Shown here piece after piece: positions 63,944 to 64,000 of a stretch of DNA of 64,000 nt. The notes under the pieces were generated by a model. It worked only from the letters and a program-made list of their open reading frames with translations, was not told the origin of the DNA and searched no databases. Position 1 is the stretch's first letter; the number at the start of each line of letters is the position of its first letter. Made by a program: the position numbers and the translations under genes. Origin of the DNA: Myxacorys californica WJT36-NPBG1 (lineage in GTDB: Bacteria > Cyanobacteriota > Cyanobacteriia > Leptolyngbyales > Leptolyngbyaceae); NCBI GenBank assembly GCA_019359315.1, contig JAHHHO010000011.1:47121-111120 (forward strand). The letters are read 5' to 3'.

Positions 63944-64000
63944 ATGGCAGGCGTTTACAAACTGGAGATTCAGGAAAGTGCTGAAGAACTGAAACACCTG
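63944..64000 (+). CDS. Start of an IS630-type transposase (truncated by window end)
   Basis: The last 19 codons read MAGVYKLEIQESAEELKHL, which matches the N-terminus of cyanobacterial IS630/Tc1-mariner transposases (MAGVxKLEIxESxxELKxL). The helix-turn-helix and DDE parts lie outside the window. No terminal repeat could be assigned. Confidence 0.65.
   Translation, partial: MAGVYKLEIQESAEELKHL

Overview
The window reads as chromosome of a cyanobacterium. The octamer GCGATCGC and its core occur throughout genes and spacers. It encodes the aerobic Mg-protoporphyrin cyclase AcsF, a CURT1/CAAD thylakoid protein, a PucC-type (BCD family) pigment-associated transporter, a DUF1816 protein, an SLH-anchored GHL10 hydrolase and a DesC-type desaturase. 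The gene mix suggests a filamentous, Leptolyngbya-like lineage, but that placement is tentative. I found no rRNA, tRNA, tmRNA or CRISPR array.

Layout. (1) 1-3.66 kb is accessory and partly decayed: a large NACHT NTPase gene that runs off the left edge, with an apparent restriction-endonuclease-like N-terminal part, then a truncated MazG-like remnant, a small Cys-rich ORF, and a cluster of short repeats resembling transposase-binding sites. (2) 3.67-8.0 kb: secreted CHRD protein, NADH pyrophosphatase (nudC), threonine dehydratase (ilvA), GDSL lipoprotein. (3) 8.0-11.6 kb: three glycosyltransferases on the minus strand (GT9, GT4, GT4), probably for a surface glycan. (4) 11.8-22.9 kb: mutS, a PAS-GGDEF-EAL protein, a hydrolase, an orphan Nif11-like peptide, a pentapeptide-repeat protein followed by a histidine kinase, an aldo/keto reductase and a DUF1232 protein. 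(5) 22.9-31.6 kb: a deleted anion-permease pseudogene, a tandem-domain PTPS, msrA, trpB, acsF, and TM2, DUF2996 and DUF1816 proteins. (6) 31.8-44 kb: RNA maturation pair mrnC-rlmB, a STAS protein, carA, a retropepsin-like protease, trpD, an EAL protein, SLH-GHL10, SUI1 and a ProA-like protein. (7) 44-64 kb: desC, a methionine gamma-lyase-like enzyme, S4 and MBL proteins, pterin dehydratase, a RodZ-like HTH protein, a B12/radical-SAM protein, a PucC-type transporter, a GT-C-like membrane protein, a coiled-coil pair, a 12 x 21-bp repeat array, an inositol-phosphatase-like enzyme, a SAM hydrolase family protein, curT, and the first codons of an IS630-type transposase at the right edge.

Most genes are ordinary housekeeping genes, in short operons or alone, with rho-independent terminators between convergent or consecutive units. 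Three amino-acid genes (ilvA, trpB, trpD) and carA are scattered, which is usual in cyanobacteria.

The best candidates for something new are: the NACHT protein; the STAS gene, which can encode its whole domain only by starting at a non-standard ATT codon next to a perfect Shine-Dalgarno; the ProA-like protein with Val at the catalytic Cys position; the exact 21-bp repeat array; the long Arg/Asp/Ser-rich extension on RlmB with a 153-bp internal duplication; the orphan Nif11 peptide; and a ~100-nt noncoding segment bounded by an 11-bp inverted repeat.
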